DNA of 64,000 bases from Luteibacter rhizovicinus. Its GTDB lineage: Bacteria > Pseudomonadota > Gammaproteobacteria > Xanthomonadales > Rhodanobacteraceae. Each line of letters opens with the position of its first letter. The stretch's first letter is position 1. Under the pieces are notes generated by a model. It searched no databases. It was not told the origin of the DNA and saw only the letters and a program-made list of their open reading frames with translations. The stretch covers positions 1 through 64,000 of the forward strand of contig NZ_SMCS01000010.1 in assembly GCF_004342265.1 (NCBI RefSeq), in the 5' to 3' direction. The position numbers and the translations under genes were made by a program. Below are positions 11,968 to 21,475 of this stretch, in pieces.

Positions 11968-13079
11968 TCGCCAGCATTCCGGCACGCATGCGCCGTTTCG
12001 GGCTTCGGTTGCTCAAGCGTCCGCGGCTCGACCTGCCGCTGTTGCTTGCCTTGTTTATGCTGGGCTGCGCGGGTCTGGCCACGCTGTACAGCGCGGGCAA
12101 CGGCAACCTGTCGCTGGTGGGCGGTCAGGCCGCGCGTTTCGCGCTCGGCGGCGTCCTGCTCGCCATCATTTCCCGTATTCCTCCACCGGTGCTGCGATCG
12201 TGGACGCCGTGGCTCTACGTAGGCAGCACGGCCCTGCTGGTGGTGGTCGCCGTGCTGGGCGAAGGCCGCGGCGCGTACCGTTGGCTGGATCTGGGCTTCA
12301 TGCGCTTCCAGCCATCGGAGCTGCTCAAGCTGACGATGCCGATGATGGTCGCCTGGTACCTGCATCCCCGGCAGTTGCCGCCGCGCTGGAAGGACATCAT
12401 CGTGGTCGGGCTGCTGATCGCGGTTCCCGCGGGCCTGATCGCCGAACAGCCCGACCTCGGAACGGCCCTGCTCGTCGCGGCGGCGGGTGCTTTCGCGCTG
12501 TTCCTTTCGGGCATGGCCTGGTGGCGCATCGGTGCGCTGCTCGCCGCCGTCGGCGCGGTCATTCCGGTGGCCTGGACCTTCCTGCACGAATATCAGCGCA
12601 ATCGCGTGCGCACGCTGCTCGATCCCGAGTCCGATCCGCTGGGCAACGGCTGGCACATCATCCAGTCGAAGATCGCGGTCGGTTCCGGCGGCGTCTTCGG
12701 CAAGGGCTGGGGGCAGGGCACGCAGTCCCGCCTGGAATTCCTGCCCGAACATACCACCGACTTCATTTTCGCGGTGTTCTCCGAAGAGTTCGGGCTGGTG
12801 GGCGTCTGCGCCATCGTCGTGCTCTACGCGTTCATCATCGGCCGTTGCCTGTGGATCGCCATGAACGCGCGCGACACGTATTCGCGCCTGCTTGCTGGCG
12901 CCATCGGCATGAGCTTTTTCGTATACGTCGTGGTCAACGGCGGCATGGTCGCGGGCATGTTGCCCGTCGTCGGCGTGCCGATGCCGCTGGTCAGTTACGG
13001 CGGTACGTCGGCCGTATCGCTGCTCGTTGGATTCGGCGTGCTGATGTCCATCCATGCGAACCGTAAGCTGCACGAGTGA
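11964..13079 (+). CDS. rodA: Peptidoglycan glycosyltransferase RodA
   Basis: A 371-residue SEDS-family membrane protein that polymerises lipid II glycan strands with PBP2. About ten hydrophobic helices are visible, along with the SEDS-typical segments GAYRWLDLG, FQPSELLKL and QPDLGTALL and the C-terminal MPLVSYGGTSAVSLL. The length is usual. Its start overlaps mrdA by 4 bp, and its stop overlaps the next start (TGATG). Confidence 0.95.
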   Translation: MIASIPARMRRFGLRLLKRPRLDLPLLLALFMLGCAGLATLYSAGNGNLSLVGGQAARFALGGVLLAIISRIPPPVLRSWTPWLYVGSTALLVVVAVLGEGRGAYRWLDLGFMRFQPSELLKLTMPMMVAWYLHPRQLPPRWKDIIVVGLLIAVPAGLIAEQPDLGTALLVAAAGAFALFLSGMAWWRIGALLAAVGAVIPVAWTFLHEYQRNRVRTLLDPESDPLGNGWHIIQSKIAVGSGGVFGKGWGQGTQSRLEFLPEHTTDFIFAVFSEEFGLVGVCAIVVLYAFIIGRCLWIAMNARDTYSRLLAGAIGMSFFVYVVVNGGMVAGMLPVVGVPMPLVSYGGTSAVSLLVGFGVLMSIHANRKLHE

Positions 13080-14176
13080 TGCCTGAACAAAGCCACATTC
13101 ATGGCCCGGAAAGCGCGAGAACGCGTGCTACGCTTCGGCGCATGGATGATGTCTCGATAGCGCGCAGCGCACGCCCCGCCACGAACCGGATCCGCCGCCT
13201 CGCCGGCGCGCTGTTCGTCTTTCCGTTGATTGCCGCCACCGCGCATGCCGAAACGCATCCGGGCGAAGCGCAACTGGTCAAGGAAGTGGCGAAGGAAACC
13301 GGGAAGAGCCCGGCAAAACTCACCGCCCTCCTGGATGGCGCGAAGAAACAGCAGAGCATTCTGGATGCGATCAGCCGGCCCGCCGAAGGCAAGCCGTGGA
13401 AGGACTATCGTCCGATCTTCCTGACCGAGCAGCGCATCGCCGCCGGTGCGGATTTCTACCAGGAACACCGCGCGCTGCTCGACGGCATCGGTAAAAAGTA
13501 CGGTGTGCCGCCCGAATACATCGTGGCCATCGTCGGCGTGGAAACCTTCTACGGCCGCAACACGGGCAAGTACAAGGTGCTGGATGCCTTGTCGACACTG
13601 GCGTTCTATTACCCCAAGCGCGCGCCGTTCTTCCGCGAACAGCTGAAGGCTTTGCTGATCCTGCCGGACAACCATCTCGCCGGTCCGCTCGACACCCTCA
13701 CCGGTTCGTATGCCGGCGCGCAGGGTTGGGGTCAGTTCATGCCGTCGAGCATCCGCGACTACGGTGTCGACGGCGACCACGACGGCCGCATCGATATGAA
13801 GGGCTCCATGCCCGACATTTTCGAAAGCGTCGCCAACTATTTCGCGAAGCACGGTTGGGAAGCGGGCGGCCCTGTCGCCGCGCGCGCCCAGCCGGATCGC
13901 AGTGCCGTCGCACCCGACGTCCTCAAGGACTATCGTCCGACCGCGCCGGTCGAGCGTTACATGGCCGACGGCTACGCGCCGGTGCAGCACCTGGCACCGG
14001 GTCGCGATGCCGCGCTGGTCCGGCTCGACGGCGTGTCCGGCGACGAATACTGGTTCACCTTCCAGAACTTCTACGTCATCACCACCTATAACCGCAGTCC
14101 GCTCTACGCCATGGCCGTCGACCAGCTCGCACAGGCCATCCGCGAGCGCACACATGGAGCAGGTTCCGGACGATGA
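13079..14176 (+). CDS. mltB: Lytic murein transglycosylase B
   Basis: A 365-residue periplasmic lytic transglycosylase that cleaves glycan strands to 1,6-anhydro products. A hydrophobic signal segment (about residues 38-57, ending in TAHA) precedes the SLT domain. The catalytic Glu lies in VGVETFYG (Glu155), with the family motif GAQGWGQFMPSSIRDYG further on. ATG 13079 is chosen because it overlaps the rodA stop. ATG 13142 would give a shorter n-region and is a fair alternative. There is no lipobox, so this looks soluble rather than membrane-bound as in E. coli. Confidence 0.88.
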   Translation: MPEQSHIHGPESARTRATLRRMDDVSIARSARPATNRIRRLAGALFVFPLIAATAHAETHPGEAQLVKEVAKETGKSPAKLTALLDGAKKQQSILDAISRPAEGKPWKDYRPIFLTEQRIAAGADFYQEHRALLDGIGKKYGVPPEYIVAIVGVETFYGRNTGKYKVLDALSTLAFYYPKRAPFFREQLKALLILPDNHLAGPLDTLTGSYAGAQGWGQFMPSSIRDYGVDGDHDGRIDMKGSMPDIFESVANYFAKHGWEAGGPVAARAQPDRSAVAPDVLKDYRPTAPVERYMADGYAPVQHLAPGRDAALVRLDGVSGDEYWFTFQNFYVITTYNRSPLYAMAVDQLAQAIRERTHGAGSGR

Positions 14177-15303
14177 CGCGACGCGGCGCGGGGAGGGAGC
14201 CAAACCAGTCTCGTCGGATCGGCCGCGTTGCCGGTCTGTTGCTGCTTTGCGCGCTGGTGGCACTACTCGCGGGCTGCGGTGGATCGCGTAACGCGCGACC
14301 CTCGAAAGGCTCGCACGCCAGCGGTTCCTCGTCGCGTAGCGGATCGGGACGTAGCGACGATATCCGCAAATCGCAAGGCTCGCGCTACAGCGTCGACAAC
14401 GACAGCGTGCCGACCGATGCTCCCGACGTCAGCAAGTTGCCCGAGCCGGTTCCCAAGGTCGAGCCGCGTGCGCTGTACGGCAATAAGTCGCCCTATAGCG
14501 TGCTTGGCAAAAGCTATAACGTGCTGCCGTCCCCGCGCGGTTACGTCGAACGCGGCATCGCATCGTTCTACGGCAACAAGTTCCACGGCTATAAAACCTC
14601 CAGTCTGGAGGAGTACGACATGTATCAGTTCTCGGCCGCGCATAAGACCCTTCCGCTGCCGAGCTACGCGCGCGTGACCAATCTCGAGAACGGGCGCAGC
14701 GTCATCGTTCGTATCAACGATCGCGGACCTTTCCACGAGAATCGCATCATCGACCTGTCGTTCGCCGCGGCCGTGAAACTGGGCGTCTGGCCGAAGGGTA
14801 CGGGTCTGGTCGAAGTGCGGGCCATCGATCCCCAGCATCCCGGCGACGACGCGCCTCCGGCCTTCGTCGCCGCGCCGCCGCCGCGCCCCATGCCCGTCGC
14901 GCCGCCGGTCGTTCCCCGTCCCGCGGTCAGTGCGCCGCCGCCGTCCGCCGTTCAGACAATGCCGGCCACACTTTCGGGCACGGCCATCGTCGCTGGCCCG
15001 TTCACGGTGGCGCCCGCGCGGGTTCCGGCTGGCCCGATGCCTCCGGATGCGTCGGTCGTAGAGCCAAAACCTTCTATTTATCTGCAGGTTGGCGCATTTT
15101 CGGACATGTCCAACGCCGCCCGCGTCGCCGACCAGTTGAACCGGGCCGGCCTCGGACCGGTCAGTGTGGTGGAGGCCAGTATCAACGGGCGCAGCGTGCG
15201 CCGGGTGCGGGTCGGACCCCTGGCCGACGTGGACACCGCCGATCGCGTGACCGACCAGATAGCCAATATGGGCCTGCCCAGGCCGCAGGTCGCGGTAGAC
15301 TGA
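14173..15303 (+). CDS. rlpA: Septal ring lytic transglycosylase RlpA (lipoprotein)
   Basis: A 376-residue outer-membrane lipoprotein that degrades peptide-free (denuded) glycans. The lipobox LLAGC puts the lipidated Cys at residue 35. A double-psi beta-barrel domain spans about 130-215 (GIASFYG, YAAHKTLPLPS and RINDRGPF features). After a Pro/Ala-rich linker comes a C-terminal SPOR domain (about 300-375; YLQVGAFSDMSNA) that would bind denuded septal peptidoglycan. It overlaps the mltB stop by 4 bp, pairing two glycan-cleaving enzymes. Confidence 0.92.
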   Translation: MTRRGAGREPNQSRRIGRVAGLLLLCALVALLAGCGGSRNARPSKGSHASGSSSRSGSGRSDDIRKSQGSRYSVDNDSVPTDAPDVSKLPEPVPKVEPRALYGNKSPYSVLGKSYNVLPSPRGYVERGIASFYGNKFHGYKTSSLEEYDMYQFSAAHKTLPLPSYARVTNLENGRSVIVRINDRGPFHENRIIDLSFAAAVKLGVWPKGTGLVEVRAIDPQHPGDDAPPAFVAAPPPRPMPVAPPVVPRPAVSAPPPSAVQTMPATLSGTAIVAGPFTVAPARVPAGPMPPDASVVEPKPSIYLQVGAFSDMSNAARVADQLNRAGLGPVSVVEASINGRSVRRVRVGPLADVDTADRVTDQIANMGLPRPQVAVD

Positions 15304-15367
15304 CCCGCTTTGAGCGGCCTCGAAGAGCCGCACGATTTCTTCAGACTTCACTTGGATTGCCGAAACA

Positions 15368-16591
15368 ATGACCCTGTTGCCCCGCTCACTTTTCGCCTTT
15401 GCCGCAGTCGCCCTGATCGCTGGCGTCACCGTTGCACAGACGCCGCCCCGTCCGACTGTCCCGCGCCCCGTGGTGCCGGAAGCGCCGGTGCCGCCGCCGC
15501 CGGATGTGGAAGGCAAGAGCTGGGTGCTGATGGACTACACCACCGGCCAGATCCTCGCTTCGAAAGAGCCGGACATGCAGGTCGAGCCCGCCTCGATCAC
15601 CAAGGTCATGACCGACTACGTCGTGTCGGCAGAAGTGGCCAATGGCAAGGTCCACATGACCGACCCGGTCAACATCAGCGAAAACGCTTGGCGTGGCGGC
15701 GGTGCGGGCACCGACGGCTCCACCAGCTTCCTGAAGCTCAACAGCCAGGTGCCGCTGAAAGACCTGCTGTACGGCATGATCATCCAGTCGGGTAACGACG
15801 CCGCCATCGCGCTCGCCGAGCACACCGCCGGCTCCGAGCCCGCGTTCGCCAACCTGATGAACGCGTACGCGAAGCAGCTGGGCATGGAGCACAGCCAGTT
15901 CCAGAACGCGTCGGGTTATCCGGTTGCCAATCACTTCACCACCGCGCGCGACATCGCAATCCTGTCCCGTGCGCTGATCCACGACTTCCCCGAGGACTAC
16001 GCGATTTCCGCGGTCAAGGAATTCGAATGGAACGGCATCAAGCAGCACAACCGTAACCTGCTGCTGTGGCGCGACCAGACCGTCGACGGCATCAAGACCG
16101 GTCACACCGCCGCCGCCGGCTACTGCCTCGCCGCCTCGGCCAAGCAGGGCGACGCCCGTATGATCGCCATCGTCATGGGTGCCGGTAGCGAGAAGGGTCG
16201 CGCCGACGCCGCGCTGGCGCTGCTCAACTACGGTTTCCGCTTCTACGAAACCCACAAGCTGTACGAAGCCAACAAGCCGCTCGCCACGCCCAAGCTCTGG
16301 AAGGGCGCCGAAAACACCATCGCCCTCGGCGTAGCCGAAGACGCCATGGTGTCGGTCAAGCGCGGCGACTACGACAAGCTGAAGGCCAATCTCGATATCC
16401 CCGCCACGCTGATCGCCCCGTTCAAGAAGGGCCAGCAGGTCGGCACGCTGCGCGTGACCCTGGACGGCCAGCCCGTCATCACCGCGCCGCTGGTCGCGTT
16501 GGCCGATGCGCCCGAAGGTGGTTTCTTCTCGCGTCTGTGGGACACGATCATGCTGTGGTTCCACAGCGACGGCGACAAAGACAAAAAGTAA
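15368..16591 (+). CDS. dacA: D-alanyl-D-alanine carboxypeptidase (PBP5/6 type)
   Basis: A 407-residue periplasmic DD-carboxypeptidase that trims pentapeptides. The signal peptide ends at about residue 22 (VTVAQ). The motifs are SITK with nucleophile Ser near 76, SGN near 141 and KTG near 243. A C-terminal PBP5-type beta domain follows (about 295-390), and the last residues form an amphipathic membrane-anchoring helix. It follows rlpA in the conserved cell-envelope order leading into ybeD-lipB-lipA. Confidence 0.94.
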   Translation: MTLLPRSLFAFAAVALIAGVTVAQTPPRPTVPRPVVPEAPVPPPPDVEGKSWVLMDYTTGQILASKEPDMQVEPASITKVMTDYVVSAEVANGKVHMTDPVNISENAWRGGGAGTDGSTSFLKLNSQVPLKDLLYGMIIQSGNDAAIALAEHTAGSEPAFANLMNAYAKQLGMEHSQFQNASGYPVANHFTTARDIAILSRALIHDFPEDYAISAVKEFEWNGIKQHNRNLLLWRDQTVDGIKTGHTAAAGYCLAASAKQGDARMIAIVMGAGSEKGRADAALALLNYGFRFYETHKLYEANKPLATPKLWKGAENTIALGVAEDAMVSVKRGDYDKLKANLDIPATLIAPFKKGQQVGTLRVTLDGQPVITAPLVALADAPEGGFFSRLWDTIMLWFHSDGDKDKK

Positions 16592-16603
16592 GAGGGCTCT
16601 CAG

Positions 16604-16894
16604 ATGCAGCACATCGACCTGCACGCCATAAAGCGTCCGGACCAGGGCTTCCAGTTCCCCGGCGAATTCGAAATCACGGCTATAGGCTTTGCCGACAAGG
16701 GCCTGGATGCGCGCGTTCCGGAGATCCTCGCCGGCATCGGGTTGAAGGTGCTGCACGAGACGCTGAGTACGAAGAAGACCCCGGCGGGCAACTACCAGTC
16801 GGTCTCGGTCACCTTCGTGGCGCTCACTCGCGAGAAGTACGACGAGGCGCACGCAGCTCTCAAGGCAGACGAAAACATCCGCTTTACGCTGTAA
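16604..16894 (+). CDS. ybeD: YbeD-family protein (DUF493)
   Basis: A 96-residue small cytoplasmic protein of the DUF493/YbeD family, an ACT-like ferredoxin fold. The family is almost always found between dacA and lipB, and a regulatory role in lipoylation has been suggested, but no activity is established. The start ATG lies 12 bp after dacA, with agaggg upstream. The length is normal. Confidence 0.88.
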   Translation: MQHIDLHAIKRPDQGFQFPGEFEITAIGFADKGLDARVPEILAGIGLKVLHETLSTKKTPAGNYQSVSVTFVALTREKYDEAHAALKADENIRFTL

Positions 16895-16920
16895 TCCAAT
16901 CAATATGCCTGCGAAACCCC

Positions 16921-17060
16921 TGTGGGAGCGCGCCTGCGCGCGAAAGCCAACGGAGCGGTGAAGTGGGTAGCTTGCGTCGCGGGCCCGAACGCCGGGCTCG
17001 CGGACGTCACTCTCGGCTTCACCGCTCCGTTGGCTTTCGCGCGCAGGCGCGCTCCCACAG
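16921..17060. repeat. Composite REP/BIME element (GTGG family)
   Basis: A direct REP (tgtgggagcgcgcctgcgcg, then cgaaagccaacggagcgg) and its inverse copy (ccgctccgttggctttcg through ctcccaca) form terminal arms of about 40 bp around a roughly 60-bp centre. The centre has its own hairpin, with gcgggcccg opposite cgggctcgcg. It lies in the ybeD-lipB gap of 243 bp. Confidence 0.85.
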
Positions 17061-17137
17061 AGAGCATCTGTCCTCTTGTATCGCACCCCCCAAGCCCGCA
17101 AATTCACACGTTGAGCACCCCATCCAGGTCATTCCCC

Positions 17138-17806
17138 ATGTCCTTACCCCTCAACGTGCGCCGGCTGGGCCGCGTTCCCTACGAGCCCATCTGGAAGGCG
17201 ATGAGCGCCTTCACCGATAACCGCACGGACGATACCGTCGACGAGCTGTGGCTGCTGGAACACGATCCGGTCTTCACGCTGGGGCAGGCGGGCAAGATGG
17301 AGCACGTGCTGACGCCGGGAGACATCCCGGTCGTGCCGGTCGATCGCGGCGGCCAGGTGACCTACCACGGTCCCGGCCAGATCGTGGCCTATCCCCTGAT
17401 CGACCTGCGCCGCGTCGGCGTGGGCGTGCGCGAACTGGTCAACCGCATCGAACAGGCCATCATCGACACCCTCGGCGAATGGAATATCGGTGCCGAACGC
17501 ATCGAAGGCGCCCCCGGCGTCTACGTGGCCGGCGCCAAGGTCGCGGCGCTCGGGTTGCGTGTCCGGCGCGGGTGCAGTTTCCACGGGCTGGCCTTCAACG
17601 TGAACATGGACCTCGAGCCCTATCACCGCATCAACCCCTGCGGCTACAAGGGTTTGGAAGTCACGCAGGTGCTAGACTTGGGCGGTCCGTCGCGACTGGC
17701 GGACGTGGAAGACGTGCTGGTGGAGCAGTTCTCCCGCCAGTTTGGCTTCGACGCTGTGCCGGCCGCCCCCACTCTTCCCGAACTCCCGGCCCGCATCGCG
17801 GTCTGA
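17138..17806 (+). CDS. lipB: Octanoyl-[ACP]:protein N-octanoyltransferase
   Basis: A 222-residue enzyme that moves octanoate from acyl carrier protein to the lipoyl domains of 2-oxoacid dehydrogenases. The family motif [12 protein letters not shown] (about residues 70-81), catalytic Lys134 (GAKVAALG) and acyl-accepting Cys168 (NPCGYKG) are visible. The open frame continues upstream through the REP element, but the start at 17138 gives the standard length. lipA follows after 14 bp. Its substrates AceF and the lipoylated Lpd are encoded 5 kb downstream. Confidence 0.94.
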   Translation: MSLPLNVRRLGRVPYEPIWKAMSAFTDNRTDDTVDELWLLEHDPVFTLGQAGKMEHVLTPGDIPVVPVDRGGQVTYHGPGQIVAYPLIDLRRVGVGVRELVNRIEQAIIDTLGEWNIGAERIEGAPGVYVAGAKVAALGLRVRRGCSFHGLAFNVNMDLEPYHRINPCGYKGLEVTQVLDLGGPSRLADVEDVLVEQFSRQFGFDAVPAAPTLPELPARIAV

Positions 17807-17820
17807 GGCTGGTAGACGTC

Positions 17821-18819
17821 ATGAGCCAAACCACCACATCCCCCTCCCGATCCATCCCTATCGCCGTGGTCGACAAGCCGGGCGAGAAAATGGTGGGCAA
17901 CGACAAAATTGGCCTGAATCGCGCCAATTTCGACACCAACGTGCCGACGTTGCGCAAGCCGAGCTGGATCCGCGTTCGCCTGCCGCAGGGCAATGCCGTG
18001 CAGCAGCTGAAGTCGCGCCTGCGCGAGAACTCGCTGGTCACGGTGTGCGAGGAAGCCTCGTGCCCGAACATCCACGAGTGCTTCAGCAAGGGCACCGCCA
18101 CGTTCATGATCCTGGGCGAGGTCTGCACGCGCCGCTGCTCGTTCTGCGACGTGGCCCACGGCCGTCCGCAGCCGCCCGATCCGCTGGAGCCGGCGCGCCT
18201 GGCCGAAACCATTCGCGACATGCGCCTGAAATACGTGGTCATCACCTCGGTGGACCGCGACGACCTGCGCGATGGCGGTGCGGAACATTTCGCGTCGTGC
18301 ATCCGCGCGGTGCGCCATGCCAGCCCGAATATCCGTATCGAAATCCTCACGCCGGACTTCCGCGGCAAGGGTCGTATGGAGCGTGCGCTCGAAGTCATGA
18401 AAGACTTCCCGCCGGACGTCTTCAACCACAATCTGGAAACCGTGCCGCACCTGTATCGCGAAGTGCGTCCGGGCGCCGATTACCAGTGGTCGCTCGACCT
18501 CCTGAAGCGCTTCAAGGCGCAGCATCCCGACGTTCCGACCAAGTCCGGCATCATGCTCGGTCTCGGCGAAACCCTGGAACAGGTGCTGGAGACCATGCGG
18601 GATTTACGTGCCCATGACGTCGACATGATCACGATCGGCCAATACCTGCAGCCGACGGCGCATCACCATCCGGTGGTTCGTTACTGGACGCCGGACGAAT
18701 TCGAGGCGCTGCGCGTCGCTGGTGAGCAGATGGGCTTCGGCCATGTCGCTTCCGGTCCGCTGGTGCGTTCTTCCTACCATGCCGACCTGATGGCTCACGC
18801 CGCCGGTGTCGTCGAATAA
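17821..18819 (+). CDS. lipA: Lipoyl synthase (radical SAM)
   Basis: A 332-residue radical SAM enzyme that inserts two sulfurs into protein-bound octanoate to make lipoate. Both iron-sulfur binding sets are visible: the auxiliary cluster Cys motif C-x4-C-x5-C ([12 protein letters not shown]) and the radical SAM CxxxCxxC (CTRRCSFC). The C-terminal RSSYHA motif, whose Ser ligates the auxiliary cluster, is also present. It is co-transcribed with lipB. Confidence 0.96.
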   Translation: MSQTTTSPSRSIPIAVVDKPGEKMVGNDKIGLNRANFDTNVPTLRKPSWIRVRLPQGNAVQQLKSRLRENSLVTVCEEASCPNIHECFSKGTATFMILGEVCTRRCSFCDVAHGRPQPPDPLEPARLAETIRDMRLKYVVITSVDRDDLRDGGAEHFASCIRAVRHASPNIRIEILTPDFRGKGRMERALEVMKDFPPDVFNHNLETVPHLYREVRPGADYQWSLDLLKRFKAQHPDVPTKSGIMLGLGETLEQVLETMRDLRAHDVDMITIGQYLQPTAHHHPVVRYWTPDEFEALRVAGEQMGFGHVASGPLVRSSYHADLMAHAAGVVE

Positions 18820-18841
18820 AGCGCAACGAGGCAATACACGT

Positions 18842-21109
18842 ATGTCCTTTCGTCCCGCGTTAGTCCTGTTTCTGGCTCTTTCCGCCGCGGGCGCGTACGC
18901 CCAGAACGCACCCGACGCGTCGCAGGCGGCCACGTCGCCGGAACCCGGGCGCAAGGTATCGACGCTACCGCTGAAGCCGACCGTCGCGGAGGCGCAGGCC
19001 GCGCAGCTGTCGGCGCGCTTCCTGACGCGTTTCCATTACCAGGCACAGCCGCTCGACGACGCCATGTCGGCCAAAATCTACAAGGCCTACTTCGACGCGC
19101 TGGACAGCGAAAAGGTCTTCTTCACCCAGGCCGATATGGCGAAGTTCGAACCGCTGAAAACGCAGTTCGACGATGCCATCTGGAACCAGGACCTGACCGG
19201 GCCGTTTTCGGTGTTCAACCTGTACGTCGAACGCGCCGTCGACCGCATGAATTATGCCCGTGGCCTGCTGGCGAAGGGTTTCGACTTCAACGGTAACGAC
19301 AGCTACAACTTCGACCGCAAGAAGGCCGCATGGCCGAAAGACCAGGCCGAGCTCGACGACGTGTGGCGCAAGCGCACGATGAACGACTGGCTGCGTCTGA
19401 AACTCGCCGGCAAGAACGACGACGACATCCGCAAGACCCTCGACAAGCGTTACGCGAACTACATCACCCGGGTGCGTCAGCTCGACAACGAAGACGCCAC
19501 GCAGGCGTTCATGACCGCGTACGCCGAATCCACCGATCCGCACACCGATTACCTCGGCCCCCGTGCGGCGGACAGTTTCGACATCGCGATGAAGCTCTCG
19601 CTGGAAGGCATCGGCGCGGTGCTTCAGGCGCGCGACGATTACACCCAGGTGCGCGAACTCGTGCCGGGCGGTCCCGCCAGCAAGTCGGGCAAAATCAAGC
19701 CGGGCGACCGCATCGTGGCGATCGGGCAGGGCGAAACCGGCCCGATGGTCGATGTCGTCGGCTGGCGCCAGGACGACGTGGTCAAGCTGATCCGCGGCAA
19801 GAAAGATACGACGGTCCGCCTCGAAATCCTTCCGGCGGACGCAGGCCTCGACGGCAAGCACGAGTTCATCGCGCTCGTCCGCAAGAAGGTCACGATGGAA
19901 GAGCAGGCGGCCAAGAAGAAGGTCATCGACGTCAAGGACGGCGATGTCGACCGCAAGATCGGCATCATCGAACTGCCCACCTTCTATCAGGACTTCGGCG
20001 CACGCCGCGCCGGCGACGCCAACTTCAAGAGCGCCACCCGCGACGTCGCGAAGCTGCTCACCGAACTGAAAGCCGACAAGGTCGAAGGCGTCGTCATCGA
20101 CCTTCGCAACAACGGCGGCGGTTCGCTGAGCGAAGCGACCGAACTCACCGGTCTGTTCATCGACACCGGTCCGGTCGTGCAGGTGCGCGACGCGCGCGGT
20201 CAGGTCGAAGCGCAGGGCGACGATGCGCCGGGCATGGCATGGGATGGCCCGTTGGCTGTGCTGGTCAATCGCGGTTCGGCGTCGGCGTCCGAGATCTTCG
20301 CGGCGGCGATCCAGGATTACGGTCGCGGCCTCATCATCGGCGAACCCACGTTCGGCAAGGGCACCGTGCAGAATCTCGTCGACCTCGACAAGTTCGGCCG
20401 CGGCAGCAGTTCCGAGAAGCCGCAGTACGGCGAACTGAAGATGACCATCGCCGAGTTCATCCGCATCAACGGCGACAGCACGCAGCTGCGTGGTGTCACG
20501 CCCGACATCAAGTTCCCCGAGAACGGCGACGCGAAGGACTTCGGCGAGTCGACCTACGACAACGCGCTGCCGTGGCGGCAGATTCCGCCGGCCGACTACA
20601 AGCCGGTCGCCGATCTGAAGCCGCTGTTCGTGCCGCTGACGCAGAAGCACGAGGCACGTGTCGCCACGTCGCCGGCGTGGAAGCTGATGCTCGACGAACT
20701 GGCGCAATACAAGAAGCTGCGCGACAAGACCGACGTGTCGCTGAACTTCGCGGCGCGTCAGGCCGAACGCAAGCAGTACGACACGATGCAGACCGATTTC
20801 CGCAATCGTCGCAAATCCATCTTCGGCGGCGACGGTTCGGATAACACCACCGACGACAACAGCGGCGACGATGGCCTGAATCCGAACGAGCGCAGCCTGA
20901 AGTCCGAGCTGAAGTCCGAAAGCGCGGCGAAGAAAGCCAAGGACACGCCGCTCGACGAAGCCGCGCATATCGTCGGCGACGAAGTCGGCATGCTGAAGGC
21001 CGATGGCAAACTCGCCGCCACGGTACTTCCGTACGGCGGAAAGAAAATCGACATGGCTCCCGCGCAGACGGCACAGGTTCCACCGCCGCAACCGTCGAGC
21101 CCGCACTAA
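18842..21109 (+). CDS. prc: Carboxy-terminal processing (tail-specific) protease
   Basis: A 755-residue periplasmic serine protease of the S41 family. The signal peptide ends at about residue 21 (GAYAQ). An N-terminal helical region is followed by a PDZ domain (about 225-320), then the catalytic core with a Ser/Lys dyad: Ser in GSASASEIF and Lys in TFGKGTVQ. A C-terminal DUF3340-type region precedes a charged, Pro-rich tail. ATG 18842 is chosen because gagg lies at a good distance and the signal peptide begins there. ATG 18806 inside the end of lipA is less likely. A terminator follows. Confidence 0.92.
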   Translation: MSFRPALVLFLALSAAGAYAQNAPDASQAATSPEPGRKVSTLPLKPTVAEAQAAQLSARFLTRFHYQAQPLDDAMSAKIYKAYFDALDSEKVFFTQADMAKFEPLKTQFDDAIWNQDLTGPFSVFNLYVERAVDRMNYARGLLAKGFDFNGNDSYNFDRKKAAWPKDQAELDDVWRKRTMNDWLRLKLAGKNDDDIRKTLDKRYANYITRVRQLDNEDATQAFMTAYAESTDPHTDYLGPRAADSFDIAMKLSLEGIGAVLQARDDYTQVRELVPGGPASKSGKIKPGDRIVAIGQGETGPMVDVVGWRQDDVVKLIRGKKDTTVRLEILPADAGLDGKHEFIALVRKKVTMEEQAAKKKVIDVKDGDVDRKIGIIELPTFYQDFGARRAGDANFKSATRDVAKLLTELKADKVEGVVIDLRNNGGGSLSEATELTGLFIDTGPVVQVRDARGQVEAQGDDAPGMAWDGPLAVLVNRGSASASEIFAAAIQDYGRGLIIGEPTFGKGTVQNLVDLDKFGRGSSSEKPQYGELKMTIAEFIRINGDSTQLRGVTPDIKFPENGDAKDFGESTYDNALPWRQIPPADYKPVADLKPLFVPLTQKHEARVATSPAWKLMLDELAQYKKLRDKTDVSLNFAARQAERKQYDTMQTDFRNRRKSIFGGDGSDNTTDDNSGDDGLNPNERSLKSELKSESAAKKAKDTPLDEAAHIVGDEVGMLKADGKLAATVLPYGGKKIDMAPAQTAQVPPPQPSSPH

Positions 21110-21114
21110 GAAGA

Positions 21115-21138
21115 AGGCGCCGAAAGGCGCCTTTTTTT
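21115..21138 (+). terminator. Rho-independent terminator after prc
   Basis: The stem aggcgcc/ggcgcct with a gaaa tetraloop is followed by six to seven Ts. It starts 6 bp after the prc stop codon and closes the 14-kb mreB-to-prc region. Confidence 0.88.
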
Positions 21139-21208
21139 ACGTTCGGAAAACGTCGATCTCCTTAATGCCGGCGTTGGCTTTCCGCGGCCTTCGGCGGCTT
21201 TCCATGGC

Positions 21209-21385
21209 TTTCTGTGGGAGCACGCTTTCTGTGAGGGCACGCCTTCTGTGGGAGCGCGCCTGCGCGCGAAAGCCTACGGGGCGATGAAGCCCGATGCTCG
21301 CATCGCGAGCCCGCCGATCTGGCTGCGGATGCAACGTACGGCATCTACGCTCCGTAAGCTTTCGCGCGCAGGCGCGCTCCCACGG
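21209..21385. repeat. Composite REP/BIME with two degenerate REP stubs
   Basis: A full pair at 21246-21385 has the GTGG-type direct arm, a 60-bp centre (catcgcgagcccg through ggctgcggatg) and the inverse arm. Just before it are two degraded foot sequences, tttctgtgggagcacg at about 21209-21225 and tttctgtgagggcacg at about 21226-21242, as if earlier copies had decayed. The 366-bp gap 21110-21475 contains only this element and the prc terminator. Confidence 0.8.
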
Positions 21386-21475
21386 AAGGTGCCTCCCAAC
21401 AAGCGCCTCCCAGCCAACCCATCATTCACCATCCCCCTGTTACCCTCCCCGCCGAATTCCACGACAGGGCAGCCC

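Noticed and set aside
9574-11985. A long minus-strand frame over mreD and mrdA
   Set aside because: The sense genes are clear by motif and order. The antisense frame is rich in Arg/His/Asp with no recognisable domain, as expected of third-position GC shadows.
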